From positions 1-64,000 of the forward strand of contig MU858197.1 of NCBI GenBank assembly GCA_033297075.1: a DNA stretch of 64,000 nt, written 5' to 3'. The notes under the pieces were generated by a model that worked only from the letters and a program-made list of their open reading frames with translations, had not been told where the DNA came from and searched no databases. Made by a program: the position numbers and the translations under genes. Source of the DNA: Rhypophila decipiens. Lineage: Eukaryota > Ascomycota > Sordariomycetes > Sordariales > Naviculisporaceae. Of this stretch, positions 22,073-30,998 are shown piece after piece (within the stretch, counting starts at the first letter, position 1; every line of letters starts with the position of its first letter).

Positions 22073-23413
22073 TCAAAGGCACTGCGAATACCATTGGTTA
22101 CTAACAGTGCAAGTACCCTCGGCGCAGCAAGTAGGTCCAGACCATCCCTGCCCACCACACTGGCCCCATCTCGACGCACAATTACCACCTCCTCCTCCAT
22201 TGCCAGGGTTAGGAGTCGGTGTCGGAGTCGGAGTCGGTGTGGTAGGCGGGGGGTTGCTTCCTCCACCATCAGCGCGAATAGCAGAATGAGCGTTTCTCGT
22301 CAACATCTGGGCATACGCATCAAACCAGGCACCAGCATTAGGAGCCCCGCCCATGCCGCAGGTTCCGTCAGATTCACCGCCTGGCTTGACCCACACGATG
22401 GCGTCGACGTTGGGGTTGTTGGTATTGGTTGTAAAGGGCTGGCCGAATCCTGCAGGCGAGACGTTACACCAGTCGCCCCATTCTTTGCGGGCGCCGTCGA
22501 GGGCGACGCGGCCTTGGTCGATTATGAAGTTTGTGGGGAGTCCGCGGGCGCGAAGGGCGTTGCCTAGGGATGTGGCGTAGCGGGATTCGTCGGCCGAGGG
22601 GGAGCCAGCTGTGTATGGGGGCGGGTTGTTGGTGCTGTAGGGGTTGTAGTTGGATACGTTGGACGAGTAGCCGCGGATCTTGGCGTTGCTGCCGGCTTTG
22701 GAGAGGATGGTCGAGACCTCGGCTGCGGTAGGGGCGAGGTTGTCCTGCCAGCCTAGCCAGCCGCCGTTGGCGACGTCGAGGTAGAGGTGGATGTTGTTTG
22801 CTTGGAGCTGCGAGATTGCGTAGCCGATTGCTTCTTGCTGGGGCCCGCGGGCGTTGCGGCAGAAGGTCGATGTACCGGTCACCATGTTGCCTATGGCGTC
22901 AGGCTCGAGGACGACGGCGAATTGCAGGTCTGAGGCGGCTTTGAGCTTTTGGGCGAACGGGTTGACGTATTCTTGCTTGTAGCGGTTCAGGCCGTTCTGG
23001 GCGAAGCTGAGTTCGCCCGAGGAGTGGCCTGCGCTGCAGTCGCGGTCGGGGAGGTTGTAGAGGACTAGGCCGACGATTTGTTGCTGGCCCGTGGAGGAGG
23101 CGGCGGCGCGGGCTTGCTGGATAGCCTCGTCGATGTCCTTGAGGAGGAAGATGTTGGAGATCCAGACAAAGGTGCCGACCTTGTTCTGGACGAACTGCAC
23201 CTTGGCTGCGTTGGTCTGGTCGCCCCGGGACAGGAAGGCTTGCCGGGTGGTCTCGAGAGCCTTGGCGTACTTGGGGTTCACGAACAGACTGCGGCCGGAG
23301 AAGGGGTTGCCGCCGCTCTGGCGAGCCTCGATCTCGGAGGCGCCCTGAATGGGAGAGGCACTGCTGCCCGTGGCGAGCAGGCCGGCGAGAAGGGTGATGA
23401 CGATTCCGCGCAT
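22073..23413 (-). CDS. GH6 cellulase with C-terminal CBM1
   Basis: This single-exon protein has 446 aa. A signal peptide covers about 1-19 and a short propeptide ends in EARQSGG. The GH6 catalytic domain runs about 35-380, starting at [15 protein letters not shown]. The two conserved acids of the family are visible: D125 in LPDRDCSA (equivalent to D175 of Trichoderma Cel6A) and D172 in [10 protein letters not shown] (equivalent to the proton donor D221). A (TP)n linker then leads to a C-terminal CBM1 (about 413-446, [19 protein letters not shown]...WYSQCL). It hydrolyses cellulose outside the cell; cellobiohydrolase or endoglucanase cannot be told without modelling the active-site loops. The CBM1 is at the C-terminus, whereas classical Cel6A cellobiohydrolases carry it at the N-terminus. 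Confidence 0.93.
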   Translation of the reverse strand: MRGIVITLLAGLLATGSSASPIQGASEIEARQSGGNPFSGRSLFVNPKYAKALETTRQAFLSRGDQTNAAKVQFVQNKVGTFVWISNIFLLKDIDEAIQQARAAASSTGQQQIVGLVLYNLPDRDCSAGHSSGELSFAQNGLNRYKQEYVNPFAQKLKAASDLQFAVVLEPDAIGNMVTGTSTFCRNARGPQQEAIGYAISQLQANNIHLYLDVANGGWLGWQDNLAPTAAEVSTILSKAGSNAKIRGYSSNVSNYNPYSTNNPPPYTAGSPSADESRYATSLGNALRARGLPTNFIIDQGRVALDGARKEWGDWCNVSPAGFGQPFTTNTNNPNVDAIVWVKPGGESDGTCGMGGAPNAGAWFDAYAQMLTRNAHSAIRADGGGSNPPPTTPTPTPTPTPNPGNGGGGGNCASRWGQCGGQGWSGPTCCAEGTCTVSNQWYSQCL

Positions 23414-23500
23414 CTTGTCTTCAGGAGCTGGTTTTGACTTTGAGAAGCTTGCCTGTCGTGAAGACCGGAATGTGTCGTCTCTGAGGGCGGTTTTGATTCT

Positions 23501-23510
23501 CTTTAAATAT
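23501..23510 (-). promoter_or_regulatory. TATA-like box of the GH6 gene
   Basis: On the minus strand ATATTTAAAG lies 88-97 nt upstream of the GH6 ATG, a usual position for cellulase genes. Confidence 0.4.
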
Positions 23511-24770
23511 CAATATCGTCTGTCCATGCTTTCCTCCTTCGGGAACTCATCCCGCCAGCCCCATGCGCATGGTCACATAGCTTGCCCCGGATCGTCAATC
23601 CGCCAAGGGGGTACTCGGTGCTTGAAGTCGATCTCAAGTGACATCATGCCCAACCAGCAAGTTTCACCGCCGAAGTTTACCTGGTTCGGAATCCGGAGTG
23701 CGTCTAGAATGCTTCCGTGGCATGGAAACAAATTTCCACCAGTGCTGGTCCTTGCGGCTCAACCGCAGAATGATCTGCTGATTGGCCATGGGTCTGGGAA
23801 TGTTCAGGTGGGTCGTGATGCGACAAGAATAGCCCGGCGGAGCACCCGGAGTTCGGTCTTGGAACCCTGCCGAGCACAACCTCTCGAGTAGTGCCTACCG
23901 AAACGGGCGAAAAGCGGAGCTACATTCCCCGAATTTTGCCAGGCCCGGTCTAGTCATGCGTCGGCGACGACTCCCGTGACAGGACACCAACGCCGACATG
24001 TAGCCGAACTGTGTTGGATGTTATAAACTTGTATCGGGAAAGAGAGACGGCAATTGGCGCGCATGTAGATGTTTTGAGCAGGCGCTTTGTTGACAGGAAT
24101 AGGGGTATGGGAAGTGGGTCTCACCCCGGCAACGGCCTTTCTAACCTTAAAAAAGGAGACAATCAAATCATGACGAAGGTAAAGTTTAATGATATTTACA
24201 TCTCTTCACGGGATTATATCGGCGTTATATCTGCAGTTCATTTGGGTAGTTGGAGGATTGGCGTGCTTTTGCCCTCACCGGTCGCAAAGACCAAGACATC
24301 TCGATGTTCAATACCCGGCGGCTCTCTTAAACTGGACAAGACAGTGTCTAAGTCGTTCGTTTCTTTAGAAAGTGTCGCCGCATTGTAATTCGGAGGCGTC
24401 ACCACACTCATGTGCAGCCCACCTGATGCCCCTTTACCGCACCAGATTTCAGATAGGCGCCCATGGTTGTTCTTCCACAAGTAAACTCTTTACTATTTAT
24501 CACTGCTACTTATCGGCACCAGAGGGACTAACACAGCAGTCGTGGTTGCCTAGGGCAGCAAATGCGCGGCCCGCGACAGGTATACAGGAATTTGGGCATT
24601 ATTTCAAGCCAGACTATATTTTCTGATGGCTGTGCGGGCAGGCACTCAACTGCAGTGCCCGAGACACCCAGTGCGACATGTGGTGCATCGTAAGTGCACT
24701 TGACTACCTCGCCAATCCAGGTATGTGGCAATGATATTTGGTGGTGGCAGTGCTGGTCAAACCCCCTGCG

Positions 24771-24785
24771 GACGCAAGGCGTATT
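24771..24785 (+). promoter_or_regulatory. 15-bp motif shared by the paralog promoters, copy 1
   Basis: GACGCAAGGCGTATT lies 125 nt before the ATG of the intact paralog and recurs exactly at 26063-26077, 155 nt before the ATG of the broken paralog. The flanks are otherwise diverged. It is either a conserved regulatory site or a remnant of the duplication. Confidence 0.5.
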
Positions 24786-24895
24786 AGAGGGTCGGGATTT
24801 CTTTAAACCGGCTTATCAATGGGTATGTAAAGCTGTTGTTTTGTCCTGAAAAATCGAATAAGGCTCTGGGAAACTCTTTTTCCCTCTTTCCAGAA

Positions 24896-25685
24896 ATGAA
24901 CAGCAAAACAGAGGCCTATCTCCACCAACTTCCAAGTATGAGCAGACAGCAAGATGCTCGGCAGCTTCAAAAAGGGCTTATACATCTCAACCTCTTTGTT
25001 GTGAATGTGACCATATTCCTAGCGGCATTTAACGGCTTCCAATATGGCAAGACTGGGGATAGAGTATGCGCGATCGAGTCAGTGGTGGTAAGTATCCTGT
25101 GGGGGCTGAGTCGACCTGCCTCCAAGTCGCTAAACGGTTCTCCATACAGGAATGCTTTTTTGCTGCGTTGCTTTGCTGGACATTTTGGCCTATGTCTGAT
25201 ATCCACGAGAGCCCGCGCAAGGATATTATGAAAATGCCCGCAGCTATATATCTGTCGAGCACTATTGCAAGGTATGTGCTTCATTCGCTCTCAAGATAAT
25301 GGTCAGGGTCTGTTCTCAGTTTACCTTACGCTGAAGTCTTGATACAGCGGCGGTTTCCTGATAATAAATGGGATTATGGCGCTAAATGGCACTGATCCGA
25401 ACGGCATCGAGGACTTCGCAGTAGGCGTGACAGTGGCTGCTGCAGTGAATTTGTAAGTGTCAATCGCGCGCTTGACACTCAATAGGCTGAAGCCTAACTT
25501 TTCAAAGAACAGCAGGTGCGTTTCTACACAGATTATCGCTGAAGACGAGGCGATTTCTGGAGGAGGATATGAATGCCCAAACACTACCAGTCGCGTCCAG
25601 GCAAGAACGGGGAACTGAAGTGCAAACGTATAATGAAGAGCAAAGGTCCGAGGCAGCATTCAAAGTCCACGATATGAAGGCTTGA
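24896..25685 (+). CDS. Small multi-pass membrane protein, intact paralog
   Basis: The protein has 198 aa from four exons: 24896-25087, 25150-25271, 25348-25452 and 25508-25685. All three introns (62, 76, 55 nt) are GT-AG and phase-consistent. Three or four hydrophobic helices are visible: NLFVVNVTIFLAAF, CFFAALLCWTFWP, AAIYLSSTIASGGFLIING and FAVGVTVAAAVNLTAGAF. The C-terminal 50 residues are hydrophilic. The N-terminus has no cleavable signal. I do not recognise the family. The exon model is supported independently by the neighbouring paralog at 26218-26773, which shares the last two splice positions and the alignable exon ends SSTIAS/STTAN and AGAFLHRL/SGASLGSL. Confidence 0.7.
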
Positions 25686-26217
25686 TCGCTTTTCGAAGTT
25701 ACTGTTGGAGATACGAACTTCTGTTTTGGATTCGAGTTATGCTAAGACGATCCTTGTATATAACTTGATCAGATTCCGATAGTGTCGCAAAAAGGACTGC
25801 AAAAAGGTAGTTATATGATACTTGGGCTTTTTTTCATCAGCAATTCAGCTCGTGTCTTGGCTGGTCTCAGCGGCGCTCCAGATATGCGGTTATACCACGG
25901 CTGCGCTAGAAGTGGGTTGTTGATCGGCAACCTCTACATACAAAGTCGTCCAAGCCAATGGGTCTTGGCTACATATTTCTCCAAAGAGACGATGGCTTGG
26001 ACACGGCAACAACCTTACTTAGGTAATGGTTAAAGGGCTGTGTTTGTTGACCAATCCCCAGAGACGCAAGGCGTATTCCAGGGGTTGAATATTCATAAAC
26101 GCAGCTTTATCGGCGGAGATATAATGGTTGTCGTATCCTCAAAAACAAACGGCCCTAGAAGGTCCAGTTTCAATGTTCCCAAAGTCGACGGGAAGAAATC
26201 CTGTCTATACGAAAACC
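25686..26217. other. Spacer between tandem paralogs
   Basis: This is 532 nt that holds the 3' end of the intact paralog and the promoter of the broken one. An 84-codon ORF inside is not supported. Confidence 0.5.
26063..26077 (+). promoter_or_regulatory. 15-bp motif shared by the paralog promoters, copy 2
   Basis: Exact second copy of GACGCAAGGCGTATT, 155 nt before the ATG at 26218. Nearby sequence (TTGACCAATCCCCAG) also resembles that before copy 1 (TGGTCAAACCCCCTG). Confidence 0.5.
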
Positions 26218-26773
26218 ATGACAAAACAAGATCCGATTAGCAAGCTACGACAACAACTCATACTTCTAACTTGCTTTATTATTCTTTTAACCGGAGTCGC
26301 AGTGGGAATCAACGGCTTTCTTTATATTTGTGTTGCTGATCGGCACCCTTCAGCCACTGAACCGTGTCAACCAGGTCTCGCCCCAGACCATCGTGACTTT
26401 CCCTGGCTTGGTAGACGCGCTGAGTACTACCGCGAAGTATGTATCCAATTCCTCCTGTGAGACGTGCTGTCATGCTGCTGTCACGGGCCCGTACCAAGGT
26501 CTGACCCATTGTGTAGCGGTGTTTTCTTGGTGGTCGATGGGGCCCAAGGACAAGGTGGGGGCTGGCTCATGATGTTCCTTCACGGCGCAGGTTTGTGAGT
26601 AGCACCTGAGCCCCCGATGTTCAAGAGCTTCCAGTCTAACTGTTCAAAGGATCTCAGGTGCAAGTCTAGGCAGCCTATTGTACAAGTTGCAGCGGCTTCT
26701 GAAGAAAGAAGAGGACACGCAACCCTTACCAGCTACGCCTGGGAATGAACAGGCGACGGAAACGCAGCCGTAA
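26218..26773 (+). pseudogene. Small membrane protein, frame-broken paralog
   Basis: Exon 1 from ATG 26218 reads MTKQDPISKLRQQLILLTCF and ends near GVAVGINGF. The next alignable segment, FIFVLLIGTLQPLNRVNQ, follows at once but in another frame. Compared with the paralog, the end of exon 1 and intron 1 are gone, which leaves a frameshift near 26318. Downstream the gene is well kept: an intron with GTATGT...TGTAG, an exon GVFLVVDGAQGQGG, an intron with GTGAGT...CAAAG and a last exon SGASLGSLLYKLQRLLKK ending at TAA 26771-26773. An atypical 52-nt intron (GTGGGA...TTCAG) could restore the frame at the cost of a membrane helix, so a functional variant is possible but less likely. Confidence 0.55.
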
Positions 26774-27568
26774 ACTCAGGGCCGTGGATCGGCCCCCTTT
26801 GAGCCGGGATGACGTGGTTTTCAGTTTGGTGTTTAAGGTGAATACTTGAGGTATTGAAAAAGGAAAGAATCTCGTGATATTTAGTTTTATGTTACGGGAT
26901 TAGGCAAGTGGTTCAGCAGAAAGGACTGCCAGGACTTATATATGATATCAATCTGGACTTCACAATATCAAACACAAGCTACCATTTGCAGCTCAAATAA
27001 TGCCCCTTGGTCCTAATAGCCTACCACCCATGAACCTGATCATGATTCGGATTGCCTAATTCTTAAGCAGCTCATTTTCGACAGTTATCCTGAGCGGACA
27101 GCCAATCTGAGCAAATCCCGAGAGAGCTCGCACTCACTTATTACCTCCCACCCTCTCAAGCACAGCCCCCAGTTCCCAATTCCCGGTCGACCTCAAAACA
27201 TTAGCCGCACAACCAGATGATAAGGAATCCACGTGGAATTCGAGCGGATAACAACACATCTTCGGTACATTCCGGTAGCCGGCTAGACATTTCTGCAAGA
27301 CTGGACTTCATCCGGAAAACGATATGAATTTTATATATTGCCAGCCACTTTAGCCCATTCGGGAATTAATTACAACAGATATTAACTGAGAGGGGAATGA
27401 TCGTCTCGATTTCATTATAAGTTGGGGTTTCGGCCTTCTCTTGTCCTTCCAGAAGATTTCCTTTCTCCTCTTGTCGTGCGGAGAATTAAAGCTTGTCTGA
27501 AATCACCGGTTCACCACAACTCACTTCATACTCTACCTGCGGTAAAGAAGAAGAGAAAGATTGCCAAG
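26774..27568. other. Intergenic stretch, 0.8 kb
   Basis: Promoter region of the secreted-protein gene at 27569. TATA-like ATTATAAG occurs near 27415, about 155 nt before the ATG. No gene is seen. Confidence 0.45.
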
Positions 27569-28241
27569 ATGGTCCTCCTTCACTTTCTCCTCGCCTCGGC
27601 AACCGCGCTCATCTCATCCGTCTCGGCCACGCCCCTGAGTCCCCTTGCAGTCCCCTCGCGAAACTGCGGCGCCTCCCCAGAAGTGATAGCCAACACGACC
27701 ACATCCTTCATCCTGAAAGAGTACCTCGTCGAGACGGTAGCCAGCACCGGCCGAGTACGCGGCACATTTACCATCGAAAACCCTGCCGCCGGTGGTGATG
27801 TGTACAGGCTGTATCATATTCCTGTAACCACCGGAGGTGGGACCTGGAGTGTTTGCCAGCCCCCTATCGACGGGGACATCCCCTTGCCACCGCAGCTCGC
27901 GAGGTGTCAGTATCTCGTTGAGAGATATCGCCAGACTATTGGGTTTAGGTTTCAGTGGTATTGCGATAGGCCGGGAAATACGAATACTCCGTGGGTTTTT
28001 CCCTGAATGTTCAATTACCTAGTTGGTTTTGGGAGAGTGAGCTAATGACTTTGGTGTGTGTTGTAGGGTCCTGTTTGACGCTACGGTTATAGGCGATATG
28101 CCCACCGAGGTGTGTGTGGACAAGACCGAGGGGGAAATCAGCCAGTCGTGTGCTTTTGCCGCAGATGTCAAGGAGGTCGTGCTCGAGGTGGCAAATATTT
28201 ACTACGAGGAGGTTCTGGCGGATGGGCAGGCTATAGAATAA
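27569..28241 (+). CDS. Small secreted six-cysteine protein
   Basis: The protein has 198 aa from exons 27569-27990 and 28067-28241. The 76-nt intron has GTGGGT, a perfect GCTAATGAC-type branch site and TTGTAG. A signal peptide covers about 1-20 (MVLLHFLLASATALISSVSA). The mature part has six cysteines (NCGAS, SVCQ, ARCQ, WYCD, EVCV, QSCA), enough for three disulfides, and one NTT sequon. The unspliced frame would stop right after the first exon and lose the last two cysteines, which supports the splice. No enzyme motif is visible. It could be a small beta-sandwich secreted protein or effector-like candidate; function is not assigned. Confidence 0.75.
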
Positions 28242-29558
28242 GGCCGGAAGTGCTTGAAGCCACGATTGTCTGATTGTCTGACGTGGAGGAACATGTAGAA
28301 CCCAGGAAATAGAGTTGAAGCAGGCCTTAGACGAAGCCTTTATCAGTTCGCTCCAGTCTCTAGGCCATCCTATTCGGTATTAGTATTTGTGATATGGACG
28401 GCTATGTGTTGGAATATTGACTGCTGAGTACCTGATGGGCTCCGTTGCATATCCGCTCTGAAGGGTGCTGGTCTCTGCCGTTCATGTGCACACTCTGACT
28501 CTTCGATGCCGTTGTCGTCCTTGGATATGCATTTAACAACGACCCACCGCTTTTGGATGTTTTCAGAAGCTCCAGATGCAGCAAGCACGAGCGGAATTCT
28601 GGGCTTTGGTTTAAAGATGTCTTGAGGTCTTGGAATTAGCCAGGTGGTTGTATGGCTCGTTTTGTTTTGCTCGCCGTACTTTATCGACCCTGAAAAGATG
28701 CACTGGGTGAGTCTTTCTGTCTCTCTAAACCCTTTTCACTTGTTTTAAGGACTAATTCGTTTATAAAAAGAGCGGCAAATACGGCTATATCTGGGTCGGT
28801 TCGAACCTTATTTGCTTAGTGTGGTGCTACCTGTTTGTCCCAACAGCGTCTAGGTATTGCACCATGGTCAAGTAATGGGCCTTTTTGCAGGCGACTTGTT
28901 TCCATTGACAAGAAACAGCAGCATGTTCAACCTCAAAAGCGCCCCATGTCAAACTCCTAGAAACCAGAAAGCCTGGCATTTAGCCTGAAGAAAGCACTGG
29001 TGGAGACTCGGAATGGACAAGCGAGAGTAGCATTTATGCATGGGGGGGTCAACGTTTCCCGGTTCGTGGAATCCCTCGATACGTCAATGGACCATTTTTG
29101 GAAGCATGAATGCTCAATGAAAAACGTGTCTACCCGGTTCACATCTATCCTTGGCCACACTCTAGGAACCTACGCCCGCGAGTCCGGACGATGGCATGTC
29201 GTGAGGTGTCATCCGGAGCGGAGAGTCCGGCTTGTTAGAGCCTCGTTGTAGCTAGTGCTCCCGATTGTGGGGCCTCTTTGCTTCCTCTTGGCCGTCGATG
29301 TGACGGCTTGACATGGGGAACACTCCAGAAAGACAGTCGTCTTTTTCACTAGCACTGCTTGGAGACCGTTGCAATGGAGTCGCCTGGTAGGGTGCTAAGC
29401 ATTCGGATTACTGAATCTCTGCGGGAGATGGACATGCAACTTTATATATAAGTTCCAGGGCACCTTCAATTCCTCATCCACGACCCCCAGAGGAAACTCC
29501 CAGTTGGTGATCAGGTCAAGTTGAGCCAGGCAGATACCAGTCCAGTCCAACCACCGCC
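28242..29558. other. Intergenic stretch, 1.3 kb, esterase promoter
   Basis: No credible gene. TTAGCC (GGCTAA on the minus strand, the core of XlnR/Xyr1 binding sites) occurs near 28637 and 28979, and a TATA box lies near 29445. The rest shows nothing recognisable. Confidence 0.45.
29442..29451 (+). promoter_or_regulatory. TATA box of the CE1 esterase gene
   Basis: TTATATATAA lies about 108 nt before the ATG at 29559. Confidence 0.5.
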
Positions 29559-30707
29559 ATGAAGTTCGCAACCCTCACCTCGGCCCTCCTGGGCATGGCA
29601 TCCATCGCCATCGCCACCCCAACCAACCTGATCAAGCGGGCCACGCTGTCCCAGGTGAACAACTTTGGCGCCAACCCCTCGGGCGCAAAGATGTACATCT
29701 ACGTGCCCGACAAGCTTTCCTCCAACCCGGCCGTAGTCGTAGCAATCCACTACTGCACCGGCACCGCCCAGGCGTACTACTCGGGCACGCCCTACGCCTC
29801 CCTGGCCGAGTCCCACGGGTTCATCGTCATCTACCCCGAGTCGCCTTACTCGGGCGGATGCTGGGACGTTTCCTCCCCCGCCTCTCTGACCCGTGACGGA
29901 GGCGGCAACTCCAACGCCATCGCCAACATGGTCAAGTACGTCCTCTCGCAGTACAAGGCCGACGCCTCGCGCGTGTTTGTCACGGGCACCAGCTCCGGCG
30001 CCATGATGACCAACGTCATGGCCGCCACCTACCCGGATCTCTTCAAGGCTGCCAGCGTGTACAACGGTGTGCCAGCGGGGTGTTTCTCGACCGGCACCGT
30101 CAACGGCTGGAACTCGGACTGCGCCCAGGGCCGTGTCATCCGCACCAGCGACGCCTGGGCCGACATCGTCCACGACATGTACGGCGTCGATGCATGCTAC
30201 ACCGGCTCTCGGCCCAGAATGCTCATTATGCACGGTGGGCGCGATGATATCCTCTACCCGCAGAACTTCAACGAGACCATGAAGCAGTGGGCCGGCGTGC
30301 ACGACTACGTCTATGGCGCACCCGTACAGACTCTCCAGAATAACCCGCAGTCTGGCTATGTGCGATATGTCTATGGACCGTATCTCGAGGGCATTTATAA
30401 CCCCCAGGTCGGACATAGTGTTCCTGTCATGGGCGACGTCGATATGGCTTGGTTCGGGCTTAGCAAGCAGTCGCCTGCTCCCATCACTACGACCTCCACG
30501 ACTGCTGGCCCTACTACCACGAGCACCACCAGCGTTACTAGATCTACTTCTACCACTAGCACGAGCACCACTGCTGCCCCCACGCCTACTGGATGCACGG
30601 CTGCTAGATGGGGACAGTGCGGCGGTATTGGCTTCAACGGGTGCAAGACCTGCGCGAGCCCGTGGACTTGCAAATACCAGAATGATTGGTATTCGCAGTG
30701 CTTGTAA
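29559..30707 (+). CDS. CE1 acetylxylan/feruloyl esterase with CBM1
   Basis: This single-exon protein has 382 aa. A signal peptide covers 1-19 ([19 protein letters not shown]), followed by a KR-type propeptide site (LIKRATL). The esterase domain (about 28-300) shows the PHB-depolymerase-like CE1 pattern: [13 protein letters not shown], the nucleophile elbow [10 protein letters not shown] (Ser145), [10 protein letters not shown] with the likely acid, and a C-terminal GHSVPVMGD with the likely His. A Ser/Thr linker leads to a C-terminal CBM1 (about 348-382, [16 protein letters not shown]...WYSQCL). It removes acetyl or feruloyl groups from xylan outside the cell and would work beside the GH6 enzyme 6 kb away. 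Which ester is preferred cannot be read from the sequence. Confidence 0.92.
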   Translation: MKFATLTSALLGMASIAIATPTNLIKRATLSQVNNFGANPSGAKMYIYVPDKLSSNPAVVVAIHYCTGTAQAYYSGTPYASLAESHGFIVIYPESPYSGGCWDVSSPASLTRDGGGNSNAIANMVKYVLSQYKADASRVFVTGTSSGAMMTNVMAATYPDLFKAASVYNGVPAGCFSTGTVNGWNSDCAQGRVIRTSDAWADIVHDMYGVDACYTGSRPRMLIMHGGRDDILYPQNFNETMKQWAGVHDYVYGAPVQTLQNNPQSGYVRYVYGPYLEGIYNPQVGHSVPVMGDVDMAWFGLSKQSPAPITTTSTTAGPTTTSTTSVTRSTSTTSTSTTAAPTPTGCTAARWGQCGGIGFNGCKTCASPWTCKYQNDWYSQCL

Positions 30708-30998
30708 GGTGTTGATATTGTCTGTGAATGGGCCGGGAAAGGGGCAGGTGGATTTGTCCTGATTGCCGATCTTTTCAAACTCTCGTGTATATAGACCGAC
30801 TGGTACAGGGCTTCATTTCAATATATATATATATATATATACCGCTCCAAACTACCTGTCTTTCCTTAATAAACCAACACCGGCCGAATTACACCATGAG
30901 TTGGTACATAGCTGTAAGTGTATCGGTATTATTATGGTTATTAGTTTGCGCAGAAGCCTGAGTAGGGTCATAAATTAAATAGCAGGCGTGTATGTATC
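30708..30998. other. Convergent 3' gap with AT microsatellite
   Basis: This is 291 nt between convergent stop codons. It contains the (TA)n tract listed separately. Confidence 0.5.
30820..30841. repeat. (AT)11 microsatellite
   Basis: Uninterrupted AT dinucleotides between TTTCA and CCGCTC. Confidence 0.9.

Larger units (their letters stand above)
23414..24895. other. Divergent intergenic stretch, 1.5 kb
   Basis: Holds the promoter of the GH6 gene at its left end and that of the small membrane-protein gene at its right end. Short ORFs within it show no coding features. Confidence 0.5.

Noticed and set aside
29511..30416. 301-codon minus-strand open frame
   Set aside because: Antisense to the CE1 esterase, rich in Val/Gly/His from reversed GC-rich codons; no domain.
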